A stretch of DNA of 64,000 nucleotides. Origin: Syntrophomonadaceae bacterium. Lineage in GTDB: Bacteria > Bacillota > PH28-bin88. The position numbers and the translations under genes were made by a program. Under the pieces are notes generated by a model, which was given only the letters and a program-made list of their open reading frames with translations, was not told where the DNA came from and did not search any database. Positions 35,699 to 42,996 of the stretch are shown here, one piece after another. The stretch's first letter is position 1, and every line of letters starts with the position of its first letter. The DNA lies in assembly GCA_018333865.1 (NCBI GenBank), contig JAGXSE010000023.1, positions 1 through 64,000 on the forward strand, given 5' to 3'.

Positions 35699-36391
35699 AT
35701 GCACAGATTAAAGCGGGTAGAAGCTCTGTTAAATTCAGGTACGCATGAAACTTCCCCTGTCCCGATCGCTTCGATTTCCTTTTTTTTAAACCTGTCTTGG
35801 TTGGGGTACAATATTTTGCTTGCTTTGCAGGGATACCACCAAACAACTGGGATGAGTATTTGGTGGTCGCTAACTTTTCTAGCTACCATAATTATTAACA
35901 GTTCTTTACTAATAAAATCCCTGGATGCCTTTGTTTTTGCTGTAACCGTTATTATCATTATGTTATGGCCTATATCATTTCTTTTTCTTCAAGCATGGAT
36001 TTGGATGAATGGTTTCCTTTCGGCCATTATTTCTCCTATCATAGCTCTGGTAATCTCGCTGTCACTGATATATTTTTGTTTGTGGTTTCAAGCCAGCAAA
36101 AGCAGAATTTGGGCCCGCCGAGTGCTATTAACAGTGCAGGGAGCACTGTTGGCGTTAAGCCTGCTTCTCATGTTTAATCGCGGAGATTTGGCCGCCACCC
36201 CCGGCGGGATGGCACTTGCAGTTGCAGTTGTTACTTTGCTTGTTGTGCCGGTTTTGATTGCCGTAGCTTTTTCGTTTACACGAAAGCAAGATGGGCAGCT
36301 AATAGGAAAAATCTACTGGGCGGCTTTCATAATCCAGATAATAACAGCAATTGCAGCAGTTTATTATTACGCGGTTATTCCCACTGTGTAG
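35699..36391 (+). CDS. Hypothetical multi-pass membrane protein
   Basis: A 230-residue protein with roughly six TM helices, beginning with a short charged N-terminus (HRLKRVEALLNSG). Hydrophobic blocks include TVIIIMLWPISFLFLQAWIW and IISPIIALVISLSLIYF. The ATG at 35699 has GGAGG nine bases upstream. No conserved motif known to me. Lies between two other membrane protein genes. Confidence 0.75.
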   Translation: MHRLKRVEALLNSGTHETSPVPIASISFFLNLSWLGYNILLALQGYHQTTGMSIWWSLTFLATIIINSSLLIKSLDAFVFAVTVIIIMLWPISFLFLQAWIWMNGFLSAIISPIIALVISLSLIYFCLWFQASKSRIWARRVLLTVQGALLALSLLLMFNRGDLAATPGGMALAVAVVTLLVVPVLIAVAFSFTRKQDGQLIGKIYWAAFIIQIITAIAAVYYYAVIPTV

Positions 36392-36473
36392 CACCTGGGC
36401 CGTAAGAGTAGTAAGAGTAGAAGTAGGGGTCAGGTCTAAATTCTTAACATGTTGGAGGGTGCTGACCTGCGGC

Positions 36474-37025
36474 ATGATAGATCAAAATATCCTTATCTTT
36501 GTATGGCTACTACTGGTGGCGGCAGTAGCAAATAACCTGATCCGCCGAAATGCAAGTTTTGTCCGCACGTTTTATATGTTTATGCTTACGACCTATGTAT
36601 GTGCTCTGGTGGCCGTGACTTTATTTCCGATTCCATTCCAAGCGGAACTGCTAGATGTGAGGAGGACCAAGCAAGTACTTTTTAATAATTATTACCCGTT
36701 TAGGACTATTAGTGAGGTATTAGCCCATGGGGACGCCAGGGTGCTGCTGCTTCAGTTAGGAGGGAATTTATTGCTCCTAATGCCATTAACTCTTCTCCTG
36801 CCCATCCTATTTAAGCGATTTCGTTCATTTAAGTCAACTATTATAGTCGCTACAGCTGTTTCATTAATCATTGAGTTTCTGCAATTAGCTATATCTGCTG
36901 TTATTGGATTCACGTATAGAAACGCCGATGTCGATGATATTTTAATTAACGTATTCGGCGCAATGATTGGGTATGGAGTTTATACAGTTATCGCTAAAAT
37001 TATATTCAGGAGGGGATCACAATGA
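36474..37025 (+). CDS. VanZ-like family membrane protein
   Basis: A protein of about 183 residues with five TM helices and the VanZ signatures LFPIPF, GGNLLLLMPL, SLIIEFLQLAI and NADVDDILINVFGAMIGYG. VanZ proteins are linked with low-level glycopeptide resistance and membrane physiology; the biochemistry is not settled. The start is uncertain: the ATG at 36474 is 15 nt from GGAGG, whereas a GTG at 36459 abuts it. Upstream DNA carries GGGGTCAGGTCTAAATTCTT, a repeat also seen near 41881. The stop overlaps the next gene (ATGA). Confidence 0.82.
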   Translation: MIDQNILIFVWLLLVAAVANNLIRRNASFVRTFYMFMLTTYVCALVAVTLFPIPFQAELLDVRRTKQVLFNNYYPFRTISEVLAHGDARVLLLQLGGNLLLLMPLTLLLPILFKRFRSFKSTIIVATAVSLIIEFLQLAISAVIGFTYRNADVDDILINVFGAMIGYGVYTVIAKIIFRRGSQ

Positions 37026-37312
37026 ACATCGAAATGGACGCCATGGTCAGCGCAACTGCCATTTCCAAATCCTTCGGCAAGTATTTGGCGGAATCCAAAA
37101 ACAGCCCGGTTTTTATTCTAAAGAACAACGAGATCGAAAGTGTTTTGCTTGACATAAACACATACAAAAAACTAGTGGATGCCTATGAACTGATGCAGGA
37201 TACAATAATGGCAAGAGAAATCATTAACCAACCAACCGTCAATCCTGACGATCAGGATGTATTTGACATAATCCGGGAGGCGGGGGCTAAGTCCGATGCG
37301 GGTAAAGCCTAA
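37022..37312 (+). CDS. Phd/YefM-type antitoxin
   Basis: A 96-residue antitoxin: AMVSATAISKSFGKYLAES and SPVFILKNNEIESVLLDINTY are the Phd/YefM dimer fold that binds DNA, and the C-terminal tail (NPDDQDVFDIIREA) should bind the toxin. GGAGG precedes the ATG. Its toxin gene, starting at 37296, is truncated, so the antitoxin is orphaned here. The 3' end is duplicated near 42043-42120. Confidence 0.87.
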   Translation: MNIEMDAMVSATAISKSFGKYLAESKNSPVFILKNNEIESVLLDINTYKKLVDAYELMQDTIMAREIINQPTVNPDDQDVFDIIREAGAKSDAGKA

Positions 37313-37439
37313 AAACACCAACCGTTTCCGGTATGAGTTTCAGTTGTTGGAACATCGGGATAGGGAACGGGTTTTAGAGGCGTTAAAAACTCTTGCGGAA
37401 ACACCCGTTTCCTCCAACGCTATTTGCCTTGAACTGTGA
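37296..37439 (+). pseudogene. RelE-superfamily toxin fragment, copy A
   Basis: Forty-seven codons (RVKPKNTNRFRYEFQLLEHR, then ETPVSSNAICLEL). Copy B reads on through LEKNYYRLRTGDIRIIYLL, which is the RelE/ParE core, so this copy was cut short at LEL. It overlaps the Phd antitoxin by 17 nt as a real toxin would. Confidence 0.75.
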
Positions 37440-37513
37440 CCCCAAACTGGCAGAATAAGTCTGCTGTAAGACAAGAATAATAATAGCAGAATAAGTCAGA
37501 GGAGATAAGGATT

Positions 37514-37719
37514 ATGAAACTAAGTGCAAGAAACCAGTTCCCCGGAAAGGTTATCGAGACAAGGAAGGCACTGTCAATGCTATTGTCAAGGTAGATGTCG
37601 GAAACGGCATGGTAATCACTTCCATGATCACATTGGATGCCCTGAAAGATCTGGGCATAAAAGTTGGTGATGAGGTAACGGCTGTTGTCAAATCCTCTTC
37701 TGTGATGCTGATGGTTTGA
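37514..37719 (+). pseudogene. Molybdopterin-binding (Mop) protein, frameshifted copy A
   Basis: Near-identical to the intact gene at 42340-42546, but one T is missing (CGAGACAAGG instead of CGAGATCAAGG), which breaks the frame after the VIE residues. The remaining sequence is intact in the other frame. Confidence 0.9.
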
Positions 37720-37748
37720 TATTTTGAAAATTTTTGCCCGGCATTGAG

Positions 37749-38552
37749 CTATGTCCGCTTCATACTATCTACAAAAAATCTTGCTACTTCTGGCGGCGGG
37801 AGAAATTCCCACTTTCCTTTTGCACCAAGGCTTAATGCCCCAAGCTCAAAATGCAGCATGGCAATTCCGCAGTCCAACCTTTTGGAAATATTGGTTATGT
37901 TAGGAGCTCTATCCGTAAGAAATAATACTGAGGCTTCTTCCAATTGGAATCTCCAAGGCTGGCGGTTAACTGCAGATGGAGCCAGCCTGGCAGCTTCCAG
38001 CCCGGCTTTGGCCCACTCCGGCCTTGGTGCAAGGGGGTTAATAATAAGCCTGTCCAAGGGTTTCCTATTGTAGGAGGAAACAAAACCTGACATAATCTTT
38101 TCCTCATTGGTTTTATCTGCATCGACATAGCCTACAGGCGTAACTGCCAGCACTTGTTCGTTGTTTTGGCATGATACATGCCTGGCAGCAGTTTTTGCCC
38201 TAAAGAAGCCGCCTACCCAGCAGGTGGCTAAGCCCAAAACTGTGGCCTCCAGGATAAGGGCTTCGCCAAAATAACCAACCTTTTCTTGCACAAAGGGATC
38301 TCCCATATCACCGATAAAAGCAATGTAAGCAGAGGCCCCTTTTATCTTGCCATAAGAGCCGATAACTCCTGTAAAAACTTCTTCGGCGTTTCGATGTACA
38401 AGTGCTGCTCTGACACCGGCAAAAGGCCGAAAACCTGAACAAGCGTTTTCTAAACGCTGAAAAACTTCTGCGGGAATCCCCTTATCAATAAACTGCCGGC
38501 GTGATTTTCGCCTGAAAATTGCCTTGTACCAGTCGATGGCCTGGATTTCCAT
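37749..38552 (-). CDS. Nitroreductase-family protein (TM1586-like)
   Basis: A 267-residue FMN-dependent nitroreductase-fold protein. The N-terminal part has the FMN-binding RRKSRRQF motif and LEATVLGLATCWVGGFF; the C-terminal half has LEAARLAPSAVNRQPWRF and DCGIAMLHFELGALSLG, the double-half layout of TM1586-type nitroreductases. Cytoplasmic, substrate unknown. It lies convergent to the mop pseudogene inside the duplicated block; the equivalent gene in copy B has lost its middle. The ATG at 38552 has a weak ribosome site. Confidence 0.87.
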   Translation of the reverse strand: MEIQAIDWYKAIFRRKSRRQFIDKGIPAEVFQRLENACSGFRPFAGVRAALVHRNAEEVFTGVIGSYGKIKGASAYIAFIGDMGDPFVQEKVGYFGEALILEATVLGLATCWVGGFFRAKTAARHVSCQNNEQVLAVTPVGYVDADKTNEEKIMSGFVSSYNRKPLDRLIINPLAPRPEWAKAGLEAARLAPSAVNRQPWRFQLEEASVLFLTDRAPNITNISKRLDCGIAMLHFELGALSLGAKGKWEFLPPPEVARFFVDSMKRT

Positions 38553-38592
38553 GTAATAATCATCCCCTCAATATTCAAATAAAGAACGGGTT

Positions 38593-38892
38593 TTGAGCAT
38601 GATGTTTGGCTTTCATCCAGTGAACCGCAATGAGGCCAACCTTCTGTTCGGGGTAGTCAACCAGCTCTACCAGCAAACACCTATCATTCTCACATCAAAC
38701 AAAGGCCTTATCGAATGGGGAGAGTTTATGGGTGACCCTGTTATTACAGCCGTATTGTTGGACCGGCTGATGCACAAATGTGAAATATTTGATCTGGATG
38801 GCGACAGCTACAGGTTAAAACACCGAAAAAGAATCCTGAAAAACCAGACAAATAATTTCCAGTTAAAAGCGTGGCCAACTGCTGCAATTTAA
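38593..38892 (+). pseudogene. IS21-family IstB ATPase fragment
   Basis: The C-terminal end of an IstB-like transposition helper: LFGVVNQLYQQTPIILTSNK, EWGEFMGDPVITAVLLDRL and IFDLDGDSYRLK are the sensor-1 TSNK and final strands of IstB. The Walker A and B motifs are absent and no IstA or terminal repeats are visible. It is joined directly to the end of duplicated copy A. Confidence 0.88.
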
Positions 38893-38948
38893 ATGGCCGA
38901 AATTGCAGCATTTTTATTGACCGCTCACAAAAGGTCAAGCAGCGCCAT

Positions 38949-39083
38949 TTTTATCATAGATAGCTACCCGCTCTAATGCCCCGCTTCTTCGAAGCGGCGC
39001 CTAAGAGCGGCTACGCACTGTATTAACTGGCTCTAAGCTTCAGTGGGGGATGCAATCCCCCGCTGAAGCAAGACCCAGTTGAA
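38949..39083 (-). repeat. Structured dispersed repeat, copy 2
   Basis: On the minus strand the element has the same nested AACTGG/CCAGTT, GCTTCAG/CTGAAGC and GGGGG/CCCCC stems, then GTAGCCGCTCTTA and TTAGAGCGGGTAGCTATC. The insert is the short GGCGCC-GCTTCGAAGAAGCGG hairpin rather than the long inserts of the other copies. It follows the stop of the cblS-like gene. Confidence 0.85.
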
Positions 39084-39123
39084 TAACTGACGGATCGGTG
39101 TCCGATGCCGGTACTATTTCTCT

Positions 39124-39885
39124 TCATGAGGGCCGCATTAAAACACCAAGATTGTGTACCGGGATCGTTATTCCGGACAGCACCTGTTTTAGGGCAAACG
39201 GTTGAACAGCGGCAATTAAACAAGTTGCAGGGCCGGCAGATTTAGTTAAATCCAAGGTCTCGGTTTTGTGCCAGTTAATAGTAAGCCCGGCAGTCTCGGC
39301 AAGCTGTCCGGCTTCATAGGCGATACCCTTAGAGCCAATGGGCAGCAATTCATTTACACCGGGGACAGCCAGTAAAGTCTTTAGTATTTTTAAATCCATA
39401 GTCATGGGGTCATCTAAGGTCACCTCATGACCAACCTTCGGCAGTCCCACACAGATAAGCAGGTCCCCTGCCAGGGCATTTCCTAAGCGCAGTTCACCCG
39501 GCCCTGCAAGACCAATAACTGTCAGCCCCATGGCAGTTTGATGGGTAGGAATATTTTCTTCGGTGCTGCCGGTAACAACCTGTTCCGGATTCAGGCCAGC
39601 AGCCATTGCCTCGTCAAACACACCCCTCAGGATAGCTGCTCCTGTAGGATGCATTTCGACACTCAGAGTGTCAACAATAGAGACCGGTCTGGCTCCTGCC
39701 GCCATCACCTCCATTAAGGCCACCCGCGTAATTAGCCTGCCTACCAAGTAGCCTGGAACCTGGATCACATCCCCTTTTTTGGGGCCGATGGCACCCGATG
39801 AATCACAGGCAATAACAAGGCAATTCCCTAATCCTAATTCGATTAACACAAGGTCCCTTATCCGCCGGATAGCCAGATTAGCCAT
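39124..39885 (-). CDS. cblS: AIR-synthase-like protein, probable alpha-ribazole kinase
   Basis: A 253-residue PurM/HypE/ThiL-superfamily ATP-binding protein: RDLVLIELGLGNCLVIACDSS at the start (in blocks IELGLG and ACDSSGAIG), GRLITRVALMEVMAAGA and VSIVDTLSVEMHPTG. It is shorter than ThiL or PurM. It overlaps the upstream ECF-transporter S component by 8 nt, and the pair sits under a cobalamin riboswitch. In Listeria and Geobacillus an AIR-synthase-related CblS kinase and CblT transporter salvage alpha-ribazole for the lower ligand of B12. The assignment here rests on fold and context. Confidence 0.75.
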   Translation of the reverse strand: MANLAIRRIRDLVLIELGLGNCLVIACDSSGAIGPKKGDVIQVPGYLVGRLITRVALMEVMAAGARPVSIVDTLSVEMHPTGAAILRGVFDEAMAAGLNPEQVVTGSTEENIPTHQTAMGLTVIGLAGPGELRLGNALAGDLLICVGLPKVGHEVTLDDPMTMDLKILKTLLAVPGVNELLPIGSKGIAYEAGQLAETAGLTINWHKTETLDLTKSAGPATCLIAAVQPFALKQVLSGITIPVHNLGVLMRPS

Positions 39886-40423
39886 TCCTGCTTTGTTCCT
39901 TCCTTGGCGCAGAAAAGCTCAACATAAAAACAGACCTGTAGACAAGCCCCGCCAGACCAACATTGATAGCCGAACCAATCAACAATGGTAAAACCATAGC
40001 CATAAAGAAGCCAATACCGAAAAGGGGAACCATGGATAAGGGGGCCAAGATCCCATTTAACAGGGTGGCGACGATAAAAGCCACAGGCAGATTAATCCTT
40101 TTGGCCAAGAATCCAAATAAAGCCGCAAAAATACTCATTTGCACAGCAATCAACCCATGAATGGGCAAGGTCAGCGGAAAACCGGCAGTTGCCGCGCTGA
40201 CCAAATGGCCTAAAGCAGCAATAACGCCACCAGGAAGGGCTCCAAACGCCAAAGCGCTGAAGTAACCAGCGGCAGAATCCAAGGCCACCGTCCCGGTGGG
40301 GCTTGGCAGTTTCAGAAAGGCACCGATTACGCTTAAGGCAACAAAGATCCCAATCCGGGCAATCAAGACTGTTTTGGTTGTTTTTTCCATGGCAAGAAAA
40401 GACGTACGGGTAGATGTACTCAT
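39878..40423 (-). CDS. cblT: ECF transporter S component, probable alpha-ribazole uptake
   Basis: A 181-residue membrane protein with about six helices (IARIGIFVALSVIGAFLKL, YFSALAFGALPGGVIAALGH, and later hydrophobic blocks), the size and pattern of ECF-type substrate-binding (S) components that use a shared EcfAAT module. The B12 riboswitch and coupling to a kinase-like gene support the CblT role. The start at 40423 has GGGGGG upstream; a second Met at codon 12 is possible. EcfA and EcfT genes are not in the window. Confidence 0.78.
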   Translation of the reverse strand: MSTSTRTSFLAMEKTTKTVLIARIGIFVALSVIGAFLKLPSPTGTVALDSAAGYFSALAFGALPGGVIAALGHLVSAATAGFPLTLPIHGLIAVQMSIFAALFGFLAKRINLPVAFIVATLLNGILAPLSMVPLFGIGFFMAMVLPLLIGSAINVGLAGLVYRSVFMLSFSAPRKEQSRNG

Positions 40424-40460
40424 CAGATTACCCCCCAAATTTCTTTTGTAATATGCCTGG

Positions 40461-40496
40461 GAAAATAAGAATCCCCAGCCCAACAGGCTGAGGATT
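40461..40496 (-). terminator. Riboswitch expression-platform terminator
   Basis: On the minus strand AATCCTCAGCC pairs with GGCTGGGGATT (40486-40496 and 40470-40480), followed by CTTATTTTCC. It lies between the cobalamin riboswitch and cblT, as expected for B12-dependent attenuation. Confidence 0.8.
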
Positions 40497-40544
40497 TTAC
40501 CATCATCCTCCATATCGCCTCCTTCCCTCGAAGGTAGACAAACT

Positions 40545-40735
40545 CCGCTGCAGGCAGGTCTCCTGGCTACCGGATCAGCCTACTTCCCAGCCTTCCCGGA
40601 AATCTAAGCTCCAGTGGCCATTGGGTTTCGTTACCGGATACAGTGGCGGGACCGCGCCTTCGGCCGTTATCTTTCCCGGCCTGGGACTTCCCTATTCTCC
40701 CCCATCTGAGGGGGCACCTGCAGGGCTTGAATACA
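40545..40735 (-). promoter_or_regulatory. Cobalamin (AdoCbl) riboswitch
   Basis: On the minus strand the conserved elements appear in order: GCACCTGCAG region and CCCCCTC/GGGGGAG stem, GGGAAGTCC, CGGTCCCGCCACTGTATCCGG (core GCCACTGT), GGGAAGGCTGGGAAGTAGG and the B12 box AGCCAGGAGACCTGCC (plus positions 40553-40568). It controls the cblT-cblS-like operon. Confidence 0.95.
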
Positions 40736-40827
40736 ATTTTTAACTTTGTCATGTTTTTTTCTATGTAGAAACAAAAAATCCTGCCTAGTGTAAAAAAAGA
40801 CAACAATTAATTTTTTTAAGCATCAGG

Positions 40828-40955
40828 GGTGACAAGGGGACGGGGGTGACAAGGGGACGGGGTTCTTGGCACATTTTCCGCCAGTCATATTTATGCCCGG
40901 CAAACAAGGGGTGACAAGGGGACGGGGTTCTTGACACATTTTCCGCTAGTCATAT
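40828..40955 (+). repeat. REP-like repeats beside the transposase (3' side)
   Basis: Two direct copies of GGGTGACAAGGGGACGGGG-TTCTTG-CACATTTTCCGC (40828-40903 and about 40908-40980), the second running into the 3' end of the transposase gene. A further short GACAAGGGGACGGG unit precedes. The opposite orientation of the core lies on the gene's other side at 41764-41846. Confidence 0.9.
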
Positions 40956-41738
40956 TTATGCCCGGCAAACAATGCCCCGGTTAATCCCTGTTAGTCTGGC
41001 GATCTGCTTGATTGAAAGGTTGTATTCATCCTTGAGCTTTTTAAGATAAATATTTCTTTGCGTTTTCTCCATCTTTTGTAATTCATGCCCGCTTTTGATC
41101 TTACAAAGGGCCTGAATGATTTTCCCGGCTTCCTGGTCGGAGATAAAAAATCTTTCATCCATATCCAGGCAGGCATCTATTGTTTCTTTATTATGGTGTT
41201 CTTTAAAATAATGTACAGCCTTGATTTTGTCTTCATCATAAACCTTAAGGGCAAAACTCGTATCCAACAGCTTGAGCTTATTTTTATTCTCATCAATGTA
41301 CGATCCGTAGCTGCTCCAATTGTAATGTTCAAGCTCTTTTACCAGTCCTGCCTTGCAAGGATTCTGGTGGATGTACCTGAGGACGGTTAAAAAATACGCA
41401 TCATCTTCAATCGGCTCGCTTTTAAACCGGTCCTGAAACAGGTTGCCAATCCGTTCATATTTTTTATTGTACCAGTAGACATAACTGCCGCATATCCTGC
41501 GCATGAACTGTGCCAATGGCTCAACGCCGACTTGCAGTAACAGGTGAACGTGGTTACCCATTAAACAGTATGCATATAGACTATAGGCACTTATTTCTTT
41601 AAAGCGCTGTAAAGCATCGAGAAACTTCTGGCTATCTTCCCCATCTTCAAAGATGTTTTGCCGGTTGATGCCTCTTAAAAAAATGTGATAAGTTCCGCTA
41701 TTGCTTTTTTCCCTGGCCTGTCTTGGTACAAACAACAC
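40956..41738 (-). CDS. REP-associated tyrosine transposase (Y1, HUH family)
   Basis: A 260-residue IS200-like Y1 transposase of the RAYT type. SGTYHIFLRGINRQNIFED, the HUH motif in GNHVHLLLQ, then YVYWYNKKYERIGNLFQDRF with the candidate catalytic Tyr, and RYIHQNPCKAGLV are standard. A C-terminal helix-turn-helix-like end (SIKQIARLTGINRGIVCR) follows. The start is a GTG at 41738 with no strong ribosome site. The gene is bracketed by inverted copies of a GGGGACGGGGTTCTTGACAC repeat, which is dispersed elsewhere in the window. It appears intact. Confidence 0.93.
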   Translation of the reverse strand: MLFVPRQAREKSNSGTYHIFLRGINRQNIFEDGEDSQKFLDALQRFKEISAYSLYAYCLMGNHVHLLLQVGVEPLAQFMRRICGSYVYWYNKKYERIGNLFQDRFKSEPIEDDAYFLTVLRYIHQNPCKAGLVKELEHYNWSSYGSYIDENKNKLKLLDTSFALKVYDEDKIKAVHYFKEHHNKETIDACLDMDERFFISDQEAGKIIQALCKIKSGHELQKMEKTQRNIYLKKLKDEYNLSIKQIARLTGINRGIVCRA

Positions 41739-41763
41739 CGCTTTGCTACATTAATAAATACAG

Positions 41764-41846
41764 AACTGATAATGTGTCAAGAACCCCGTCCCCTCGTCTT
41801 ACGAGAACTGATAATGTGTCAAGAACCCCGTCCCCTCGTCTTACGA
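41764..41846 (-). repeat. REP-like repeats beside the transposase (5' side)
   Basis: Two tandem 41-42-bp copies of GAACTGATAATGTGTCAAGAACCCCGTCCCCTCGTCTTACG (broken here for length: GAACTGATAATGTGTCAAG then AACCCCGTCCCC then TCGTCTTACG). The core is the reverse complement of the repeat on the gene's other flank. Confidence 0.9.
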
Positions 41847-42042
41847 TGTAAGGTAAATGTATGAGGCAGACGAAAATGTAATGGTCAGGTCTATATTTTT
41901 AACATTATTGCTCTTATCATTAAATTGGGGCTGTCGCACCAACAGCACCATAAAAAGAACAAAGGGCGGCGACTGGCAGATGCCAGAAGCCGTCTTTTGG
42001 TATAATATAGTTAAGGAAATACACTTTACAGCCAGATAACCC
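41847..42042. other. Repeat-derived junction between RAYT repeats and copy B
   Basis: It holds GGTCAGGTCTATATTTTTAAC (also seen near 36429 as GGTCAGGTCTAAATTCTTAAC) and a nested hairpin GGC-GA-CTGGCA-GA-TGCCAG-AA-GCC (about 41968-41992) followed by GTCTTTT. A TGGTATAAT extended -10 lies at 41999-42006. No gene seen. Confidence 0.5.
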
Positions 42043-42103
42043 ACCGTCAATCCTGATAACCAGGATGTATTTAACATAATCCGGGAGGCGGGGGCTAAGT
42101 CCG

Positions 42104-42295
42104 ATGCGGGTAAAGCCTAAAAACACCAACCGTTTCCGGCATGAGTTTCAGTTGTTGGAACAGCGGGATAGGGAACGGGTTTTTGAGGCGCTAAAAACTT
42201 TTGCGGAAACACCCGTTCCCTCCAACGCTATTTGCCTTGAGAAAAATTACTACCGACTCAGAACCGGGGATATCAGGATAATATACCTGTTGTAA
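42104..42295 (+). pseudogene. RelE-superfamily toxin fragment, copy B
   Basis: Sixty-three codons: RVKPKNTNRFRHEFQLLEQR, ETPVPSNAICLEKNYY and RLRTGDIRIIYLL. The last strand matches the RelE/ParE core, but the closing HRREVY-type tail is missing. Its antitoxin is reduced to the last 25 codons, so a functional toxin would be unopposed; truncation makes activity unlikely. Confidence 0.7.
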
Positions 42296-42339
42296 GACAA
42301 GAATAATAATAGCAGAATAAGTCAGAGGAGATAAGGATT

Positions 42340-42546
42340 ATGAAACTAAGTGCAAGAAACCAGTTCCCCGGAAAGGTTATCGAGATCAAGGAAGGCACTG
42401 TCAATGCTATTGTCAAGGTAGATGCCGGAAACGGCATGGTAATCACTTCCATGATTACATTGGATGCCCTGAAAGATCTGGGCATAAAAGTTGGTGATGA
42501 GGTAACGGCTGTTGTCAAATCCTCTTCTGTGATGCTGATGGTTTGA
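42340..42546 (+). CDS. Molybdopterin-binding protein (Mop, TOBE domain)
   Basis: A 68-residue single TOBE/Mop domain: KLSARNQFPGKVIEIKEG, NAIVKVDAGNGMVITSMIT and LGIKVGDEVTAVVKSSSVML. Such molbindins bind molybdate or tungstate in the cytoplasm as an oligomer. GAGGAG precedes the ATG. This is the intact copy of a duplicated gene; the copy at 37514 has a one-base deletion. No mod transporter is nearby. Confidence 0.92.
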   Translation: MKLSARNQFPGKVIEIKEGTVNAIVKVDAGNGMVITSMITLDALKDLGIKVGDEVTAVVKSSSVMLMV

Positions 42547-42575
42547 TATTTTGAAAATTTTTGCCCGGCAGTGAG

Positions 42576-42736
42576 CTATGTCCGCTTCATACTATCTACA
42601 AAAAATCTTGCTACTTCTGGCGGCGGGAGAAATTCCCACTTTCCTTTTACACCAAGGCTTAATGCCCCAAGCTCAAAATGCAGCATGGCAATTCCGCTAA
42701 AATTGCCTTGTACCAGTCGATGGTCTGGATTTCCAT
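42576..42736 (-). pseudogene. Nitroreductase remnant with internal deletion
   Basis: The two ends of the gene that is intact at 37749-38552. The last 40 codons or so (42576-42696) are joined directly to the first dozen codons (up to the ATG at 42734-42736). Confidence 0.88.
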
Positions 42737-42996
42737 GTAATAATCATCCCCCCATTCGAACAAAGAACGGTTTTAGCATGATATTTGCAATTTCCTCGGA
42801 TTTCCTTAATTGGCTTGGTCATCTGCAATTTCTGCCGCCACCAGTATCTTCACTAGCAAAAGAGGCATTTTTCAAAATTATTGCCACCTTAACAAGTCAT
42901 TTGTTTTGCAGGATTTTGTTATATAGAGTCGAATTACCAATCTACAGGAAATTTTTTGGGAGCCAGGCCGGGGCAGGGCTGGCCCTGTCCAAGAAG

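Larger units (their letters stand above)
37235..38612 (+). repeat. Segmental duplication, copy A
   Basis: This 1.4-kb block corresponds to 42043-42785. It spans the end of the Phd antitoxin, a toxin fragment, a mop gene and a minus-strand nitroreductase gene. Identity in shared parts is very high by eye. Copy B lacks the equivalent of about 37872-38510. Confidence 0.93.
42043..42785 (+). repeat. Segmental duplication, copy B
   Basis: Matches 37235-38612, minus an internal deletion of about 640 bp equivalent to 37872-38510. It holds the last 25 codons of a Phd antitoxin (to 42120), a longer toxin fragment, an intact mop gene and the two ends of a nitroreductase gene. Confidence 0.93.

Noticed and set aside
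38593-38892. Intact small ATPase gene
   Set aside because: It holds only the C-terminal strands of IstB; Walker motifs are missing.
42571-42996. N-terminal extension of glgB
   Set aside because: This stretch is antisense to a nitroreductase remnant and has no branching-enzyme homology.
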